A stretch of 64,000 nt of DNA from Alteromonas australica (GCF_000730385.1 NZ_CP008849.1:806001-870000); one strand, 5' to 3'; positions 9,876 through 19,898 are shown, numbered from the stretch's first letter. Numbers and translations: made by a program. The notes: generated by a model not told the origin, from the letters alone.

Positions 9876-10781
9876 ATGCTGGGTATATCCCCTTTTTTAC
9901 TGTTGCTTGTGCTTATATATCCTCTAAGTGGATTGGCGTATCCAGGGAGCGGGTCAAGCGAAGCGCTGCAACTCGCTGAGACGTACAACCATCAACTTAC
10001 CGATAACACGATAAAAGCGTATTTCGTTAGCGAAAAATTAGACGGTATACGCGCTCGCTGGACAGGTAATCAGTTGCTCACTCGTGGCGGCCACCTCATC
10101 TATAGTCCAGCATGGTTTACCCGCCAATGGCCCGCTATCCCCCTTGATGGAGAGTTATGGGTAGGCAGAGCTAGGTTTGAGGACGTGTCGTCTATCGTAT
10201 TGTCACAAACTCCAGATGAACGCTGGCATGAGGTAGTGTTTAAGTTGTTTGATATACCTGACAAAACCCGTCCGTTCGAACAACGAGTAACGCATATGAA
10301 AGCACTGGTAAAGGAGGTTAACCAAGCGTGGTTTGGTATGATTCCTCAATACACCTTAACAACCATAGCAGCGCTAGAGCTTGCGTTAGACGAGGTAACT
10401 CAAAAAGGTGGCGAGGGATTAATGCTACACCATCGAAAAGCAAAATATGTCCAAGGTCGAGCATCCCATTTACTCAAGGTAAAGCGGTATCAAGACAGCG
10501 AAGCCCGAGTGCTTAGTTATATAGAAGGTAAAGGGGAAATAAGCGGGCTGATGGGGGCGCTTAGCGTGATGACCCCAGACGGTATTACATTTAAATTAGG
10601 CTCGGGGTTTTCTATGGCGCAACGTCGGTCACCGCCGGCAATAGGTAGCATAGTTACCTATAAATATTATGGTGTGACTAAAAATGGTAAGCCTAGGTTT
10701 GCTAGCTTTTTGCATGTGCGTTCATCCAAAGATATAACGATACGCGCAGACCCGACGTTAACTGAATTACCTGCACACTAA
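9876..10781 (+). CDS. Exported ATP-dependent DNA ligase (Lig E-type, minimal)
   Basis: Joins nicked DNA via an enzyme-AMP intermediate. The 301-aa protein contains the covalent nucleotidyltransferase motifs in order: motif I SEKLDG with nucleophile Lys54, RGG of motif Ia, LDGELW (90-95), KGGEGLM (177-183) and LLKVKR (199-204). A small OB-fold domain follows (about 205-285). There is no extra DNA-binding domain, matching the minimal Lig E class. The N-terminus (LGISPFLLLLVLIYPLSGLA-YP) is a clear signal peptide, so it should act in the periplasm, where a role on incoming or extracellular DNA has been suggested for this class. CTTGGAAGAATAATC precedes the ATG and gives a plausible ribosome binding site. 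It appears to be monocistronic. The housekeeping NAD-dependent ligase is not in this window. Confidence 0.9.
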   Translation: MLGISPFLLLLVLIYPLSGLAYPGSGSSEALQLAETYNHQLTDNTIKAYFVSEKLDGIRARWTGNQLLTRGGHLIYSPAWFTRQWPAIPLDGELWVGRARFEDVSSIVLSQTPDERWHEVVFKLFDIPDKTRPFEQRVTHMKALVKEVNQAWFGMIPQYTLTTIAALELALDEVTQKGGEGLMLHHRKAKYVQGRASHLLKVKRYQDSEARVLSYIEGKGEISGLMGALSVMTPDGITFKLGSGFSMAQRRSPPAIGSIVTYKYYGVTKNGKPRFASFLHVRSSKDITIRADPTLTELPAH

Positions 10782-10884
10782 TATTGATAGTTTTTCTATT
10801 TATTATGGGTTTATTTTAATTGTAAAAAGCTATCATAATTTCCCATCTGAATGGCGAATATAAGTGGATAATTCCAATGCGAAA

Positions 10885-10913
10885 TTTAATTTCTACGCCT
10901 TTAGCATTATACT
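10885..10913 (+). promoter_or_regulatory. Candidate sigma-70 promoter for acnB
   Basis: TATACT at 10908-10913 matches a -10 element well. It lies 17 bases after a weak TTTAAT at 10885-10890. It is 86 bases upstream of the acnB GTG start. Based on hexamer match alone. Confidence 0.35.
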
Positions 10914-10998
10914 GTAGGCGATTTATTAATCACACCTTGCGCCAGTGCGTATAAGACCGTTTACTCCCATTGCGCAAGCTAACTTAGAGGAAGAGACT

Positions 10999-13611
10999 GT
11001 GTTAAAAGACTATCGCAAACACGTTGAAGAGCGTGCGGAACAAGGCATTCCCCCAAAACCTCTCAACGCAGAACAGGTTGCTAGCCTAGTAGAACTTTTG
11101 AAAAATCCTCCACAGGGTGAAGGCGAATTCTTACTCGAATTATTATCTGAACGAGTACCACCCGGTGTAGATGAAGCCGCCTATGTAAAAGCGGGCTTTT
11201 TAAGCGCCATCGCTAAAGGCGAAGACAGCTGTGATCTTATTTCAAGAGAAAAGGCCGTGGAGTTACTCGGTAATATGCACGGCGGTTACAACATAGCCAC
11301 ACTGGTTGAACTACTCGATGAAGATACCCTTGCACCGCTAGCGGCGAAAGAGCTTAAACATACGTTGCTCATGTTCGACGCCTACCATGATGTGGAAGAA
11401 AAGCATAAAGCAGGGAATGAGTATGCTACCGACATTATTAAATCATGGGCTGAAGGGGAGTGGTTTACGTCGCGCAAACTGATGGACGACAAAATCACTT
11501 ACACCGTGTTTAAAGTGACAGGGGAAACCAACACTGATGACCTATCCCCCGCGCCTGATGCATGGTCACGTCCTGACATTCCTCTTCACGCCCTTGCGGC
11601 TTACAAAATGCCTCGTGAAGGATTAGAGCCAGAAGAACCCGGCGTTAAAGGCCCAATGTCACAAATTGAAGAAGTGAAAAGCAAAGGCTACCCTGTCGCC
11701 TTCGTGGGAGATGTGGTTGGTACGGGTTCATCACGTAAATCGGCAACAAACTCAGTGTTATGGTTCTTTGGCGAAGACTTGCCAGGCGTGCCGAATAAGC
11801 GCGGTGGCGGTGTGTGCATAGGCTCCAAAGTAGCGCCTATCTTCTTTAACACCATGGAAGATGCTGGTGCACTGGTTTTCGAAGCCGATGTGGAAAAAAT
11901 GAATATGGGGGATGTGATAGATATCTACCCCTTTGAAGGTAAAATTACCAACCATGAAACCGGTGAACTGCTAGCAGAATACAGCTACAAGTCGAAGGTC
12001 ATTTTAGATGAGGTTCGCGCGGGTGGGCGTATTAACCTGATTATAGGTCGTGGCCTTACTGAAAAGGCCCGCGAAACCTTAGGCTTAGGGCCCACAGATT
12101 TATTCCGCAAGCCAGAGCAGCCTAAAGACAGCGGAGCAGGTTTCTCTTTAGCACAGAAAATGGTGGGCAAAGCGTGCGGTGTTGAAGGTATTCGCCCAGG
12201 CACATATTGTGAGCCTAAAATGACCACCGTGGGTTCTCAAGATACCACAGGTCCTATGACCCGCGATGAGCTTAAAGACTTAGCTTGTCTTGGTTTTACT
12301 GCCGATTTAACGATGCAGTCATTCTGTCACACGGCGGCTTACCCCAAGCCTGTGGATATTGAAACCCAGCACACGTTACCGGATTTTATTATGAATCGCG
12401 GCGGCGTGTCACTTCGCCCCGGCGACGGCATTATTCACAGCTGGTTAAACCGCATGTTACTGCCTGACACGGTAGGCACCGGTGGTGACTCCCATACCCG
12501 TTTCCCACTCGGGATTTCGTTCCCAGCGGGATCAGGGCTAGTGGCATTTGCTGCGGCAACGGGCGTTATGCCCCTTGATATGCCCGAGTCTATTCTTGTG
12601 CGCTTTAAAGGGGAAATGCAACCCGGCATTACTTTGCGCGACTTGGTTCACGCTATTCCGCTGTATGGTATTAAACAAGGCTTATTAACCGTTGAGAAAA
12701 AAGGCAAAATTAACGCCTTCTCTGGTCGTATTTTAGAAATAGAGGGCCTTGAAAACTTAACGGTTGAGCAAGCATTTGAACTATCTGACGCCTCGGCAGA
12801 GCGCTCTGCGGCAGGTTGTACCATTAACCTTTCACAAGAATCGATTGCCGAGTACTTACGCTCAAACATCACTATGCTTCGTTGGATGATTAATGAAGGC
12901 TATGGCGACCCGCGTACACTAGAGCGCCGTGCACAGAAAATGGAAGAGTGGTTGGCTAACCCTGAGTTAATGCGCGCCGATGCCGACGCAGAATATGCAG
13001 AGGTTATCGAAATTGACCTTAATGACATTAATGAGCCTATTGTATGCTGCCCGAATGATCCCGACGACGCGAAAACCTTGTCTGAGGTAGCGGGCGACAA
13101 AGTGGATGAAGTGTTCATTGGTTCATGCATGACAAATATTGGTCACTTCCGCGCTGCCGGTAAATTGCTTGAACAGTTCAACAAAACTTTGCCCACTCGT
13201 TTGTGGATGTCACCACCGACGAAAATGGATAAAGCCCAGTTGATGGAAGAAGGGTATTACAATATTTACGGCCGGGTCGGTGTGCGTACGGAAATGCCTG
13301 GATGTTCTTTGTGCATGGGTAACCAAGCCCGCGTAGACGCAGGTGCTACCGTACTTTCAACGTCTACCCGTAACTTCCCGAACCGTTTAGGTGACGGCGC
13401 AAATGTGTACCTGACCTCTGCTGAGCTTGCGGCTGTGGGAGCCATTGTAGGGCGAATCCCTACCGCCGAGGAATACATGGAATATGCCAGTAAAATCAAT
13501 GCAATGTCCGGTGAGGTGTTCCGTTACTTAAACTTCGATAAAATGCCAAGTTTTAAGAAGGCTGAAGAGGAAGCGAAAGCGCGAATTATTCCAACATTGA
13601 ATGTTGCATAA
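10999..13611 (+). CDS. acnB: Aconitate hydratase B (bifunctional with 2-methylisocitrate dehydratase)
   Basis: TCA-cycle [4Fe-4S] enzyme converting citrate to isocitrate via cis-aconitate; the family also handles 2-methylisocitrate in propionate catabolism. The 870-aa protein is close to E. coli AcnB throughout: YRKHVEERAEQGI at the N-terminus, GETNTDDLSPAPDAWSRPD, VGDVVGTGSSRKSATN, GSQDTTGPMTRDELKD and GTGGDSHTRFP. The GTG start at 10999 (TAGAGGAAGAGACT-GTG) is preferred over an in-frame upstream start at 10945. It gives the E. coli N-terminus and places the cluster cysteines at 710, 769 and 772, the same numbers as in E. coli. This is the housekeeping copy; the divergent paralogue lies 3.6 kb upstream. 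A terminator follows. Confidence 0.97.
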   Translation: MLKDYRKHVEERAEQGIPPKPLNAEQVASLVELLKNPPQGEGEFLLELLSERVPPGVDEAAYVKAGFLSAIAKGEDSCDLISREKAVELLGNMHGGYNIATLVELLDEDTLAPLAAKELKHTLLMFDAYHDVEEKHKAGNEYATDIIKSWAEGEWFTSRKLMDDKITYTVFKVTGETNTDDLSPAPDAWSRPDIPLHALAAYKMPREGLEPEEPGVKGPMSQIEEVKSKGYPVAFVGDVVGTGSSRKSATNSVLWFFGEDLPGVPNKRGGGVCIGSKVAPIFFNTMEDAGALVFEADVEKMNMGDVIDIYPFEGKITNHETGELLAEYSYKSKVILDEVRAGGRINLIIGRGLTEKARETLGLGPTDLFRKPEQPKDSGAGFSLAQKMVGKACGVEGIRPGTYCEPKMTTVGSQDTTGPMTRDELKDLACLGFTADLTMQSFCHTAAYPKPVDIETQHTLPDFIMNRGGVSLRPGDGIIHSWLNRMLLPDTVGTGGDSHTRFPLGISFPAGSGLVAFAAATGVMPLDMPESILVRFKGEMQPGITLRDLVHAIPLYGIKQGLLTVEKKGKINAFSGRILEIEGLENLTVEQAFELSDASAERSAAGCTINLSQESIAEYLRSNITMLRWMINEGYGDPRTLERRAQKMEEWLANPELMRADADAEYAEVIEIDLNDINEPIVCCPNDPDDAKTLSEVAGDKVDEVFIGSCMTNIGHFRAAGKLLEQFNKTLPTRLWMSPPTKMDKAQLMEEGYYNIYGRVGVRTEMPGCSLCMGNQARVDAGATVLSTSTRNFPNRLGDGANVYLTSAELAAVGAIVGRIPTAEEYMEYASKINAMSGEVFRYLNFDKMPSFKKAEEEAKARIIPTLNVA

Positions 13612-13629
13612 AATAGTGTATAAACTACC

Positions 13630-13660
13630 AAGCCGGTTACGTAGGTAGCCGGCTTTTTTT
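13630..13660 (+). terminator. Intrinsic terminator after acnB
   Basis: An 11-bp stem (AAGCCGGTTAC / GTAGCCGGCTT, with one G-T pair) has a GTAG loop and runs into a tract of Ts. It sits 20 bases before the next gene start. Confidence 0.9.
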
Positions 13661-13679
13661 ATGGTTGAAGGACTATCTA

Positions 13680-14132
13680 ATGGGAAAATTTTTCTTTGTA
13701 GCCACCATGCTTATGGTATCACTAGGCTGCGTTCACGCGCAGGACGATTCGGTACAACAATTGGAACAAGTTCAGTTTGATAACATTGTTATTGAATTGG
13801 GTGGTAAAAAATACAACGTAGAATACGCAAAAACCTTCGAACAGCGTGCTCGAGGGCTTATGTTTCGCAAAGAATTATGTGAAGATTGCGGCATGTTTTT
13901 CAAGTTCAATACCGCCAAACTTGCCGGTATGTGGATGAAGAATACTTATATCCCCTTAGATGTAGCGTTTATCGACAGAAACGGTGTGATCTCAGATATA
14001 AAACCTTTAACACCACACAGCTTAGCGTCTGTGGGGTCATCTAAAAAGGTACTGTTTGCACTGGAAATGAACCAAGGGTGGTTTGCCAAACATAATATCC
14101 GTGTTGGAGACCAAATAAATATTCATCGTTAA
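13680..14132 (+). CDS. Exported DUF192 family protein
   Basis: A 150-aa protein with an N-terminal signal peptide (KFFFVATMLMVSLGCVHA-QDD). A Cys within it (SLGC) could make it a lipoprotein, though the sequence does not match a good lipobox. The mature part is a typical DUF192 domain: EYAKTFEQRARGLMFRKEL, then GMFFKF, GMWMKNTYIPLDVAFID and the closing EMNQGWFAKHNIRVGD. The biochemical function of the family is not established. The start is ATG 13680, preceded by AAGGA; an in-frame TTG at 13665 is less likely. It lies between the acnB terminator and lysC and may be co-transcribed with lysC. Confidence 0.87.
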   Translation: MGKFFFVATMLMVSLGCVHAQDDSVQQLEQVQFDNIVIELGGKKYNVEYAKTFEQRARGLMFRKELCEDCGMFFKFNTAKLAGMWMKNTYIPLDVAFIDRNGVISDIKPLTPHSLASVGSSKKVLFALEMNQGWFAKHNIRVGDQINIHR

Positions 14133-14172
14133 ACTGCGCATTTAATCAGCGCAGTTCAGCCAAAAAAGGCTG
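14132..14172 (+). other. Two tandem hairpins in the DUF192-lysC spacer
   Basis: AACTGCGC / GCGCAGTT (14132-14139 with 14149-14156) is followed directly by CAGCC / GGCTG around an A6 loop (14157-14172). Neither has a T-run. Together they fill most of the 63-base spacer before lysC, so they would lie in the lysC leader or end the upstream mRNA. Confidence 0.45.
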
Positions 14173-14195
14173 GAGTACATTCGGAGTTAAACAAA

Positions 14196-15545
14196 GTGAC
14201 AAATGCCTTATCGATAGCCAAGTTCGGCGGGACCAGTGTTGCCAATTATGAAGTTATGCAAAACTGCGCGCGAATTGTTGCCGGTAATGAAAAAACACGC
14301 ATCGTGGTGGTGAGTGCATCAGCTGGGGTGACCAATCACCTCGTCAGTCTCGCGCACACTCCCATGACACAGCAGAAAATTGAAGAGACATGCCAAGCAA
14401 TAACCTATATCGAGCTGGCTATCTTAGATAAGCTTGAAGACAAAGAGGCAGTAGCCCCTAAATTAACGGATTTACTTGAGGAAGTGCGCGCATTAGCGTT
14501 TCACGAAGAAATACTGCACAGGAATGATCTTAAAGATCAGCTGTTGTCTATGGGTGAACGTATGTCGTCACTGATGTTCTCAAGTGTATTGGCAGAGCAA
14601 GGTGTGAACACCATGAACTTTGATGTACGCAAAGTTCTCCGTACCGACAGTGAGTTTGGTGAAGCCGCCCCTCAACTTGAAGAAATTGCGAAGTTGGCCC
14701 AACAGCTTTTAGCACCTGAAATCGCTTCGGCTATTGTCGTGACGCAAGGTTTCGTAGGGGCTGATGTGGAAGGCCGCACCACGACTTTAGGTCGTGGTGG
14801 TTCTGATTTTACAGCGGCATTACTTGCCGAAGCATTGGACGCAGAGTCTTGTGAAATTTGGACCGATGTCACTGGGGTATACACAACCGACCCGCGTATC
14901 ACAGAGGCGGCTCATCCTTTACCGGAGCTTAGCTTTGAAGAAGCTGCCGAAATGGCCACCTTTGGGGCTAAGGTACTGCATCCTGCCACCATGGAACCGG
15001 CATTACGCAAAGATATCAAAGTCTTCGTAGGATCAAGTAAAGAGCCAGAAAAAGGCGGAACGTGGATTGTACGTGATTGTGAGCATGAGCCACCCTATCG
15101 TGCGATTACACGCCGTAAAGAGCAGGTAATGGTGACGGTGAAAACCCCTAAGATGATGTACGCTCAGGGCTTCCTTCAGCAAGTTTTTTCTATTATTGCT
15201 AAGCACAAGCTAAGCGTAGACTTGGTCACAACGTCTGAAATCTCGGTGTCTTTTACCTTAGATAACCCAGCAAACTCAGTGGCGCAGCGTTTAAATAAAG
15301 AAACCATCGCTGAGCTTGAAACCATCTGTGACGTGAAAGTTGAGAAAGGCTACGATCTTGTTACCGTAGTAGGCAACAATATGCAGACCGCTATTGGCGT
15401 ATCCAGTAAAATTCTGGCTGCGGTGTCAGACTTTAATTTGCGCATGATTTGTTTCGGCGCAAACCCGCACAATTTATCGTTCTTGGTGAACGAAACTGAC
15501 AGTGACGATATTGTCAGAAAGCTGCACAAAGCCTTGTTTGAATAA
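14196..15545 (+). CDS. lysC: Aspartate kinase III (lysine-sensitive type)
   Basis: Cytoplasmic enzyme phosphorylating L-aspartate, the first step towards lysine, threonine and methionine. The 449-aa protein is the same length as E. coli LysC. It has the kinase signature KFGGTSV (9-15), GRGGSDFTAALLAEAL, EIWTDVTGVYTTDPR and FGAKVLHPATMEPA. The C-terminal regulatory ACT domains (about 305-449) include VDLVTTSEISVSFTL. No homoserine dehydrogenase domain is fused, which separates it from ThrA/MetL. It starts at GTG 14196 with GGAG nine bases upstream. Lysine feedback inhibition is inferred from the LysC type. No lysine riboswitch fits in the 63-base leader. Confidence 0.95.
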   Translation: MTNALSIAKFGGTSVANYEVMQNCARIVAGNEKTRIVVVSASAGVTNHLVSLAHTPMTQQKIEETCQAITYIELAILDKLEDKEAVAPKLTDLLEEVRALAFHEEILHRNDLKDQLLSMGERMSSLMFSSVLAEQGVNTMNFDVRKVLRTDSEFGEAAPQLEEIAKLAQQLLAPEIASAIVVTQGFVGADVEGRTTTLGRGGSDFTAALLAEALDAESCEIWTDVTGVYTTDPRITEAAHPLPELSFEEAAEMATFGAKVLHPATMEPALRKDIKVFVGSSKEPEKGGTWIVRDCEHEPPYRAITRRKEQVMVTVKTPKMMYAQGFLQQVFSIIAKHKLSVDLVTTSEISVSFTLDNPANSVAQRLNKETIAELETICDVKVEKGYDLVTVVGNNMQTAIGVSSKILAAVSDFNLRMICFGANPHNLSFLVNETDSDDIVRKLHKALFE

Positions 15546-15570
15546 GGCTGAAATGCCCTACACCAGGCAT

Positions 15571-15606
15571 AAAAAAACGGCCGAATGAAAATTCGGCCGT
15601 TTTTTA
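15571..15606 (+). terminator. Bidirectional intrinsic terminator between lysC and the chemoreceptor gene
   Basis: AAAAAACGGCCGAAT / ATTCGGCCGTTTTTT with a short GAAA-like loop. The symmetrical A and T tracts mean it can end both lysC (plus) and the convergent chemoreceptor gene (minus). Confidence 0.93.
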
Positions 15607-15629
15607 TTTCTGACTGACAGAAGGACAGA

Positions 15630-17654
15630 CTACACTTTAAATTGTCGAATAGACTGTTGTAGTTCCTCTGCTAGGCGGGCCACTTCATGGCTCGACTCAG
15701 AGGTTTGCTGTGCACCTGCGGTGGTTTCTTCTGCAATGCCCACAATGGTTTCCAGTTTTTCACTGATTTCTTGCGATACCGTATTTTGCTCTCTCGCTGA
15801 TTGCTCAATTTGAGAGCTAACATCGTGAGCCTTATGCACGGCTTCAGAAATGATGTCGAGGGCTTGCGTGGCTTTTTCAGTTTGCGCTACACAGGCCACG
15901 GTCTGATCTTTACCTTGGTTCATCACAGATACCGCGCGCTCAGCGCCGGCTTGCAGCACTTCAATCATGGCGTTGATTTCTTGTGTCGACTCCTGCGTAC
16001 GGCTGGCAAGTGTTCTCACTTCATCGGCAACTACCGCGAAGCCTCGGCCTTGTTCGCCTGCGCGTGCAGCCTCAATGGCAGCATTAAGGGCTAACAGGTT
16101 GGTTTGGTCGGCAACGCCGCGAATAACATCAAGAATGCCACCAATGCTTGCACTGTCTTGATGTAACTTATTAATAACGTCAGCGGCGTCTTGTACGTCT
16201 TTAGCCAAAATCTCGATGGTGTTTTTATTTTCCAACGATATTTGACGCACATTTTCTGCTTCGGCATCAGCGTGACGAATTTGACTTAGGGTATCCTCAG
16301 CGTTTTGTACCACCAGCTGAGATGTTGAGTGCATTTCAGTGGTTGCTGTGGCCACTTGTCCAATTTGAGATTTCTGATCTTGGATGGAGTGGGTGGTTTG
16401 TGCGGTCACCGCAGACGTTTGTTCTGAAGCGGCTGCAAGCTGTTCTGCACGTACGTTAATCGCAGATATGAGTGATTTCAGGCTGTCGATTAGGTTATTA
16501 CAGTTGCGCGCTAGCAAACCAAATTCGTCTTGAGCCGAGTCGTCAAGGCGATGGGTTAAGTCGCCTGATGCCGCTACCGTTAGTAATTCGTTTACGCGAT
16601 AAAGTGGACGGGTAATCGCGCGAACGGTGACATAGCCAATACCTGCGGCCACCGCAATAGAAAGCAGTACCACAACAATAACAAAGGTATTGCCGGTTGT
16701 GATGGCTGAATTAACCTGATCTTCAATGTCCGACGCTTTACTGTCCGCAAGGGTTAACAATTTACCTAATGCAACGACACCATCAGAGATATTCTTATCT
16801 GACGCATTCAGCGCTTGTTCGGCTTGGTTGCGGCGCTCTAAACGGTTCACGTGAAGCTGCACAACACCATCACTTGCGGTAATGGCGTTTAAAGCATCGT
16901 TAACCAATTCATTGATTTCGTCTAGGGTACCTGAGTCGTCGCGGCCGCCGGCGGTTTGTACCATGTCGCTTAGCAGGGTTGCCACTTTGTCTACCACTAA
17001 GCTTACTTCGTTACCCAACGTTTGCGAGCGTACTAGGGTCTCTGTTTTTACGTATTCATACGATACCGTTAAAAGGGAAAGCAAAGACGTTTCTAACTGG
17101 CCACCAATTGAGGCTGCCCGTCGTAAATTTGCGTTTGATTGCACCGCATCAAGGTCTGAAAAATCGAGCAAGTAGGTAGAGGCATCATCGGCGTTATCTT
17201 CTGCATCACCTAGACGGTCGTCAATCTCGTTACTCAAATCCATATACTTGCGATGATTCACGTACATGTTTTCGACATTTTTTACATAGGCATCGTAAGC
17301 ATCCCTAACACTATTTAGGGTTTTTCTTAATTCGGGCTCGTCCGCTACTGCTGAGGCAAGTTTTTTGTACTCTTGCTCAAAGTCGTTTTGGCTTCTATCA
17401 AACGCGCTGCGCTTTTCTTCCAGGCCACTTAAATTTTCTTCAATATACGACTCAAAGGTGAGTCTTCCCATATTGAGAAAGCTGGCTTTCAGGGCATTAC
17501 TGCCGGCAACGGTGGGTAAGGCAACGTCATTAACTTCTTCGGTTGCTGACCCAATCGAATTGAGGTTGTATAGTGACACTACACTAATAACAATCAGTAA
17601 CAAGCTGATTGCAACAAATCCCCCGATTACGCGAGTGGCTACTGTAATCTTCAT
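15630..17654 (-). CDS. Methyl-accepting chemotaxis protein with large helical periplasmic domain
   Basis: Inner-membrane chemoreceptor of 674 aa. TM1 is at about 8-30 and TM2 at about 320-342 ([19 protein letters not shown]). The ~285-residue periplasmic segment is almost entirely helical and is the size of a helical bimodular (HBM) sensor domain rather than a 4-helix bundle or Cache domain; this is inference from length and composition. A HAMP domain follows (about 343-395), then the signalling region with the conserved hairpin tip [26 protein letters not shown] around 530-555. The C-terminus (SIRQFKV) has no CheR/CheB-docking pentapeptide. It has its own promoter region (17655-17860) and no chemotaxis neighbours. 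The ligand is unknown. Confidence 0.92.
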   Translation of the reverse strand: MKITVATRVIGGFVAISLLLIVISVVSLYNLNSIGSATEEVNDVALPTVAGSNALKASFLNMGRLTFESYIEENLSGLEEKRSAFDRSQNDFEQEYKKLASAVADEPELRKTLNSVRDAYDAYVKNVENMYVNHRKYMDLSNEIDDRLGDAEDNADDASTYLLDFSDLDAVQSNANLRRAASIGGQLETSLLSLLTVSYEYVKTETLVRSQTLGNEVSLVVDKVATLLSDMVQTAGGRDDSGTLDEINELVNDALNAITASDGVVQLHVNRLERRNQAEQALNASDKNISDGVVALGKLLTLADSKASDIEDQVNSAITTGNTFVIVVVLLSIAVAAGIGYVTVRAITRPLYRVNELLTVAASGDLTHRLDDSAQDEFGLLARNCNNLIDSLKSLISAINVRAEQLAAASEQTSAVTAQTTHSIQDQKSQIGQVATATTEMHSTSQLVVQNAEDTLSQIRHADAEAENVRQISLENKNTIEILAKDVQDAADVINKLHQDSASIGGILDVIRGVADQTNLLALNAAIEAARAGEQGRGFAVVADEVRTLASRTQESTQEINAMIEVLQAGAERAVSVMNQGKDQTVACVAQTEKATQALDIISEAVHKAHDVSSQIEQSAREQNTVSQEISEKLETIVGIAEETTAGAQQTSESSHEVARLAEELQQSIRQFKV

Positions 17655-17860
17655 CGGAACTCCTGGACTGATGCTTTTTATTTTTATACGGGACGATATT
17701 ACCCCGCAATAGACACGAAATACACTCTTAAACCTGTTTTGTTTTATACTTAAGGATAAAAAAGGTATTTTTGCCGAATGTATAAGGTATCGGCAGCCGC
17801 GCTTAATTGCTGAAGTAGATAATACGAGCCTAGACGTTTTTAGTGGTAATACCAGTAAGT

Positions 17861-18676
17861 TTACGCGTCAACGGATATTAATTGGTTTGTCTCAATGTGT
17901 AGCATCGTGAGTGAATTGCCCCAGACATACCCCGTATCTAAACCAACAAACTGTGGATGGTTAGTGTCTCCGGCTAGGGCTGCCCAATGGCCAAATACCA
18001 AGGTTTCATCTGCGCGAATAAAGGGGTTGGGAAAAGTAAACCAAGGCGCAAGGGATGCTGGAGATTGAGAGGGGTGGGTTTTTGTTTCAAACTCCAAATG
18101 CATCGTTTTATTTAAGTACCTCATACGCGTACAGGCATTTATGATAAAGCGTAATCGCTTTGTACCTGACAGCGTGTCTTCCCACACTCTCGGCGTATTT
18201 CCATACATAATTTCAAGTAAGTCTGCATAGCAAGCAGATTGTAAGTGCTGACTCACCTCTTCGCTTAACATCAATAGCTTTTCTGTCGACCAAGCAGGAT
18301 AAAGCCCCGCATGCACAAGGGTATGCTGCTTACCCACTTGTGTAGCAAGAGGGAACTGGCGTAGCCAATCGAGTAATTCTGGTAAGTCTGGGGCGGCCAG
18401 AAGAGGGGCGAGCTTATCGTCTTTTTTGGGCTTTTTAATGCCGTTGGCTACTGCCAGCAGATGAAGATCATGATTACCCAATACACTGTGAAAACGTGGG
18501 CCAAGTGAACGTAAAAACCGCAAGGTAGATAAAGAGTCTTCACCTCGAGCCACTAAATCACCTACGCCGTGAAGGGTGTCTTGTTCAGGGTTAAAGCTGA
18601 CTTTATCGAGAAGGCGTTGCAACCCCTCATAGCAGCCTTGAATATCGCCAATGATAAAGTTTCTTTCTACTGACAT
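17861..18676 (-). CDS. apaH: Symmetrical diadenosine tetraphosphatase
   Basis: Hydrolyses Ap4A to two ADP and also decaps NpnN-capped RNA in E. coli. The 271-aa protein carries the metallophosphoesterase motifs GDIQGCYEG (about 9-17), [10 protein letters not shown] (about 40-49), GNHDLHLLA (about 67-75), a central HAG and a terminal LDTGYVWGN block. It is the last gene of the lptD-surA-pdxA-rsmA-apaG-apaH operon, 11 bases after apaG. No clear intrinsic terminator follows. Confidence 0.95.
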   Translation of the reverse strand: MSVERNFIIGDIQGCYEGLQRLLDKVSFNPEQDTLHGVGDLVARGEDSLSTLRFLRSLGPRFHSVLGNHDLHLLAVANGIKKPKKDDKLAPLLAAPDLPELLDWLRQFPLATQVGKQHTLVHAGLYPAWSTEKLLMLSEEVSQHLQSACYADLLEIMYGNTPRVWEDTLSGTKRLRFIINACTRMRYLNKTMHLEFETKTHPSQSPASLAPWFTFPNPFIRADETLVFGHWAALAGDTNHPQFVGLDTGYVWGNSLTMLHIETNQLISVDA

Positions 18677-18687
18677 AGCCTGCTCAA

Positions 18688-19068
18688 TTAATGAAGAATG
18701 TTTTGTACAGCCAGCCTGAAGACGTCGATGGGAACACGAAAGCGGCCGCCATTGCTTTGTTCCATTTCATAGTAGCCCTGCATATTTCCAACTGGCGTAT
18801 CTATTACCGCGCCGCTGGTATAATCAAAGCTTTCACCTGGTTCTATAATAGGCTGCTTCCCTATAACGCCTGCACCTTGTACTTCGCTAGATTTTCCGTT
18901 TGCATCTGTTATACGCCAATAACGGCTAATAAGTTGTACCGTCTCATTACTATTGTTAATAATGGTAATGTGATAGGCAAACGCGAATTGCGTAGAGTCT
19001 GATGGTAGATGTTCAGGGAGGTGACGGGTTTTCACCCGTACCTCAATGTTATCAGCAATCATTTTCAA
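18688..19068 (-). CDS. apaG: ApaG family protein (Co2+/Mg2+ efflux-associated)
   Basis: A 126-aa beta-sandwich protein spanning most of its length ([27 protein letters not shown]...[24 protein letters not shown]...GNMQGYYEM). The family has been linked to cobalt/magnesium resistance, but its biochemical role is not settled. It overlaps the rsmA stop by four bases (ATGA), indicating translational coupling in the operon. Confidence 0.95.
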   Translation of the reverse strand: MKMIADNIEVRVKTRHLPEHLPSDSTQFAFAYHITIINNSNETVQLISRYWRITDANGKSSEVQGAGVIGKQPIIEPGESFDYTSGAVIDTPVGNMQGYYEMEQSNGGRFRVPIDVFRLAVQNILH

Positions 19069-19898
19069 CCTTGTTGATTGTCGCTCTGTTCCAATGCGGT
19101 TACCGCATTGGCGAGGGTGGCGAAATCTTTCAATGAAAGTACTTCGGCGCGACAGGTAGGATCGATACCCAGTTCAGATATTTGCGCTTCAGTTAAACAA
19201 TCTTTCAATGAATTACGAATCGTTTTGCGGCGTTGATTAAACGCTTGGGCACAAACTCGTTCCAAGGTATTCAGCGAGTTAACTTCCACCGGAGGAGTGG
19301 CATGCGGCACAAGTTTAACCACCGCAGAGTCTACTTTTGGGGGCGGCTTAAACGCGCCAGGTGGTACGTTTAAAACGGGGATCACATGACAGTAGTACTG
19401 CGTCATCACCGACAATCTACCGTAGTTTTTCGTACCCGGCCCTGCCGCTAGCCTGTTAACCACTTCTTTTTGAAGCATGAAGTGCATATCTGCAATGCTA
19501 TCAGCGTGGTCGAAAAGATGAAACATAAGCGGGGTAGATATATTGTAAGGTAAGTTACCAAATACCCGAAGCTTCTTGCCTTCATAGGGCATGGACTTTA
19601 ATAGCGACGTAAAGTCGAAGGTCATGGCATCTTGTTCAATAACCGTCAGTTTATCGCCATTAAAAGGATGATGACGCAATCGCTTAGCTAAATCTCTGTC
19701 TAGCTCAACCACAGTCAGTGCATCTACTTCCTCACAAACAGGGTCGGTTAACGCCCCCAAGCCAGGGCCAATTTCTACAAGGTTCTGCTCATTTTGAGGG
19801 TTAATTGCTGCAACGATTTTGCCGATAACATAATCGTCGTGCAAAAAGTTTTGCCCAAAGCGTTTTCTGGCCGTATGGCCTAAATGTGTTTTACTCAT
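19065..19898 (-). CDS. rsmA: 16S rRNA dimethyladenosine transferase (A1518/A1519)
   Basis: Dimethylates two adjacent adenosines in the 3' hairpin of 16S rRNA, a late 30S-maturation step. The 277-aa protein has the SAM-binding [11 protein letters not shown] motif (about 42-52), the catalytic NLPYNIS (about 116-122) and the N-terminal [10 protein letters not shown] signature. The C-terminal helical domain includes [13 protein letters not shown]. It overlaps pdxA by four bases upstream and apaG by four downstream. Also known as ksgA. Confidence 0.97.
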   Translation of the reverse strand: MSKTHLGHTARKRFGQNFLHDDYVIGKIVAAINPQNEQNLVEIGPGLGALTDPVCEEVDALTVVELDRDLAKRLRHHPFNGDKLTVIEQDAMTFDFTSLLKSMPYEGKKLRVFGNLPYNISTPLMFHLFDHADSIADMHFMLQKEVVNRLAAGPGTKNYGRLSVMTQYYCHVIPVLNVPPGAFKPPPKVDSAVVKLVPHATPPVEVNSLNTLERVCAQAFNQRRKTIRNSLKDCLTEAQISELGIDPTCRAEVLSLKDFATLANAVTALEQSDNQQG

